Source: Vicinamibacteraceae bacterium (GTDB lineage: Bacteria > Acidobacteriota > Vicinamibacteria > Vicinamibacterales > UBA8438). From it: DNA of 34,183 bases. The notes below the pieces were generated by a model, which did no database searches, was not told the origin of the DNA, and saw only the letters and a program-made list of their open reading frames with translations. Shown in pieces: positions 32,765 to 34,183 of the stretch. Every line of letters begins with the position of its first letter. Within the stretch, counting starts at the first letter, position 1. The stretch covers positions 1 to 34,183 of the forward strand of contig JAAXGX010000092.1 in the NCBI GenBank assembly GCA_012271165.1, written 5' to 3'. Position numbers and translations under genes: made by a program.

Positions 32765-34183
32765 TCAACGATCGCGCCCGGGCTCCCGCACCGCCGCCGA
32801 CCGAGCCTCCGGCTCCACCGCCGCCGGCTCCCACCCGGCGCGATAGCCGGCGGGCAACTCGGCCGCGCGCCCGCGCGCGATCACGAACGACGCCATGCGG
32901 TCCGCGTCCCGGCACAGATCGGCCCCGTGCCGCACGAACACCTGCCGCGCCTCCGCCGGCAGTGGGACGCCAGCCGGCGGCTCGTAGCGCATTCCCAGCG
33001 CGCCGACCAGCTTCGCCGCCGCGAGATCGCAACGGATCTGCTCCCGCACCCATCCGATCGAGTCCCGGGGAGCGCCCGCGTCACGGCGGCCCTCCCGCGA
33101 CGGATGGCCCGTGGCGGCCGCCGCCGCCAACGCGACGGCCGACGCATAACGGGGACCCGGAGACCAGTCCCGCGGGACCACCGCGCAGTCGTCGCGGAGC
33201 CGATACGCCGCCGCGCCGGCCCCGTCGACCGCCACGCGAACGCCCAGCCCGTGAACCAACTGGTCGACGGACACGATGCCCGCGTCCGCCCGGGCCGGAA
33301 CCGGAACGCCGAGCGCCTCGACCGGGAACACCGGTCCCGCGTCATCTCCGCGGAGACCGGGAACGACGACGCCCACCACGCCCGGACCGACCCGGCCGCC
33401 CCGCTGCACGGCCTCCGCCTCGTCCCAGAACACCTCAGCCCGCACGCCGGCGCGGGTGCGCCAGGCGTGAGCCGCCAGCGCCTGCGCCGCCGGCATGGCC
33501 TGGCATCGCGTACCGCCGGCCGGCCACACGGCCCCGGCGAACGGCCGGCCGCCATCGAACAAGTCCGCCGCCGCGGGGGCCGGCTCGGCGACCGGACCCG
33601 CCGGCCGAACCGCCGGCGCCCCCGGCCCCAGGTCGTAGCGCTCCACGACCGGCGCCCTGTCCGCGGGAGGCCACCTCACCCCCGCGCGCTCCAGCACGGG
33701 CGTCATCACGCCCGCCAGGACCGTCTCGCCGGCCACCATCCACGAATCCAGGCGCCGCACCACCGCGAAGCCCCGGTGCACCGCGCGGGCGGTCCGATGG
33801 CAACCCTCGCCCTCGCCGCCCACCGCGCGGACGCCCTCCGCGAGCGACCCGCCCGACGCCAGGACGGCCTCCACCGCGGACGTCGGCAACGGGTCCCGCA
33901 GCGGATCCAGGCCCACCGCGTAGTGCACCTGGGCTACGACTCGCGTCCGCTCGAACCACGCCTCGAAGTTCGCGCCTCCCGGATCCAGCCCCTCGAGGCC
34001 CAGGCCCTCCCGCTCGCGCGCCCAGGCGCGCTCGACCACCGCCGCGCCGGACGGATCGCGCACGCACGCGTCGACGTGCCGCAACGCCACCGACTGCGCT
34101 GCCCGGTCGAGCCCAGCCGCCACGTACCGCTCATCCGATACCCGGCCCAACACCGCCGCCGCGGCCGACAGCAGCACCGGATC
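32765..34183 (-). CDS. ArdC-like protein with degenerate zincin site (5' end beyond window)
   Basis: The open frame runs off the window edge, so the true start is probably upstream; numbering here uses the first in-frame GTG (34177). About 230-275 is an ArdC_N-like domain: AAQALAAHAWRTRAGVRAEV, FWDEAEAVQRGGRVGPGVVG, read as the usual L-x-GGxVRkGxxGxxVV. Next come GVRVAVDGAGAAAYRLRDD and VVPRDW (about 312-338), the metal-binding helix region YASAVALAAAAATGHPSREG (344-363), and a tail with LAAAKLVGALGMRYEPP and CRDADRMASFVIA, as in ArdC. In ArdC the helix reads HExxHxTGH; here TGH (356-358) is kept while the HExxH His, Glu and His are replaced by Leu/Ala. I infer a non-catalytic ArdC relative. 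No signal peptide. Confidence 0.8.
   Translation of the reverse strand, partial: DPVLLSAAAAVLGRVSDERYVAAGLDRAAQSVALRHVDACVRDPSGAAVVERAWAREREGLGLEGLDPGGANFEAWFERTRVVAQVHYAVGLDPLRDPLPTSAVEAVLASGGSLAEGVRAVGGEGEGCHRTARAVHRGFAVVRRLDSWMVAGETVLAGVMTPVLERAGVRWPPADRAPVVERYDLGPGAPAVRPAGPVAEPAPAAADLFDGGRPFAGAVWPAGGTRCQAMPAAQALAAHAWRTRAGVRAEVFWDEAEAVQRGGRVGPGVVGVVVPGLRGDDAGPVFPVEALGVPVPARADAGIVSVDQLVHGLGVRVAVDGAGAAAYRLRDDCAVVPRDWSPGPRYASAVALAAAAATGHPSREGRRDAGAPRDSIGWVREQIRCDLAAAKLVGALGMRYEPPAGVPLPAEARQVFVRHGADLCRDADRMASFVIARGRAAELPAGYRAGWEPAAVEPEARSAAVREPGRDR

Noticed and set aside
1-34183. CRISPR array, tRNA, rRNA, insertion sequence or direct-repeat attachment site
   Set aside because: No spaced repeats, no transposase, no RNA gene folds and no long direct repeats were seen on reading either strand.

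Overview
The window is one very GC-rich (by eye about 70% or more), almost gap-free block of genes that all run on the minus strand, so transcription goes from the high coordinates to the low ones. It is the transfer region of a conjugative plasmid or integrative conjugative element. It holds a nearly complete P-type (TrbC-L / VirB2-11) type IV secretion system with its VirD4 coupling protein. VirB9- and VirB10-like genes, a protein with an outer-membrane-barrel-like pattern and several signal peptides point to a diderm host. GC-rich Shine-Dalgarno sequences and frequent GTG starts fit a GC-rich bacterium. Nothing here fixes the phylum, and there are no rRNA, tRNA or housekeeping genes.

Layout in transcription order. 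(1) 34183-27640: four proteins that resemble divergent ArdC / polyvalent-protein relatives (32765-34183 partial, 31158-32696, 29609-31027, 28389-29615), then a 247-aa unknown. (2) 27643-26332: a winged-helix protein of replication-relaxation type and a small two-helix membrane protein. (3) 26312-11671: the secretion machine, in the order VirB2/TrbC, VirB3/TrbD, VirB4/TrbE, two tandem VirB9/TrbG-like proteins, VirB10/TrbI, two tandem VirB5/TrbJ-like proteins, VirB6/TrbL, VirB8/TrbF, an unknown membrane-anchored protein, VirD4, VirB11/TrbB. (4) 11674-5302: a tail-anchored coiled-coil protein, a 1093-aa polyvalent-like protein, a 690-aa Cys-rich secreted protein, and a ribbon-helix-helix regulator. 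(5) 5253-2242: small envelope genes (54-aa secreted, 78-aa membrane, 114-aa periplasmic, membrane-anchored SAM methyltransferase, outer-membrane-barrel-like protein, 195-aa anchored periplasmic protein, 43-aa membrane protein). (6) 2228-18: a 736-aa polyvalent-like protein.

The most interesting pattern is one module that recurs, by eye, seven times in six proteins flanking the secretion genes. It has a conserved Gly-Val/hydrophobic strand, a variable loop, a His-Pro or Val-Pro turn, then an aromatic-Ala-rich helix. In the clearest copy the order (an ArdC_N-like domain, this module, then a Leu-Gly/Tyr-x-Pro and W/D/A-rich tail) matches the antirestriction protein ArdC and its zincin domain, and the Thr-Gly-His that follows the zinc site survives. 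The HExxH residues are lost in every copy. I infer a family of catalytically dead, DNA-entry-associated polyvalent proteins exported or deployed with the T4SS. No classical relaxase is visible.

Genes overlap or are spaced by a few bases throughout; the longest gap is 130 nt (31028-31157). No promoter or convincing Rho-independent terminator was seen, so the whole block may be one or a few long operons. Coding calls rest on translated sequence read by eye; no database search was possible.
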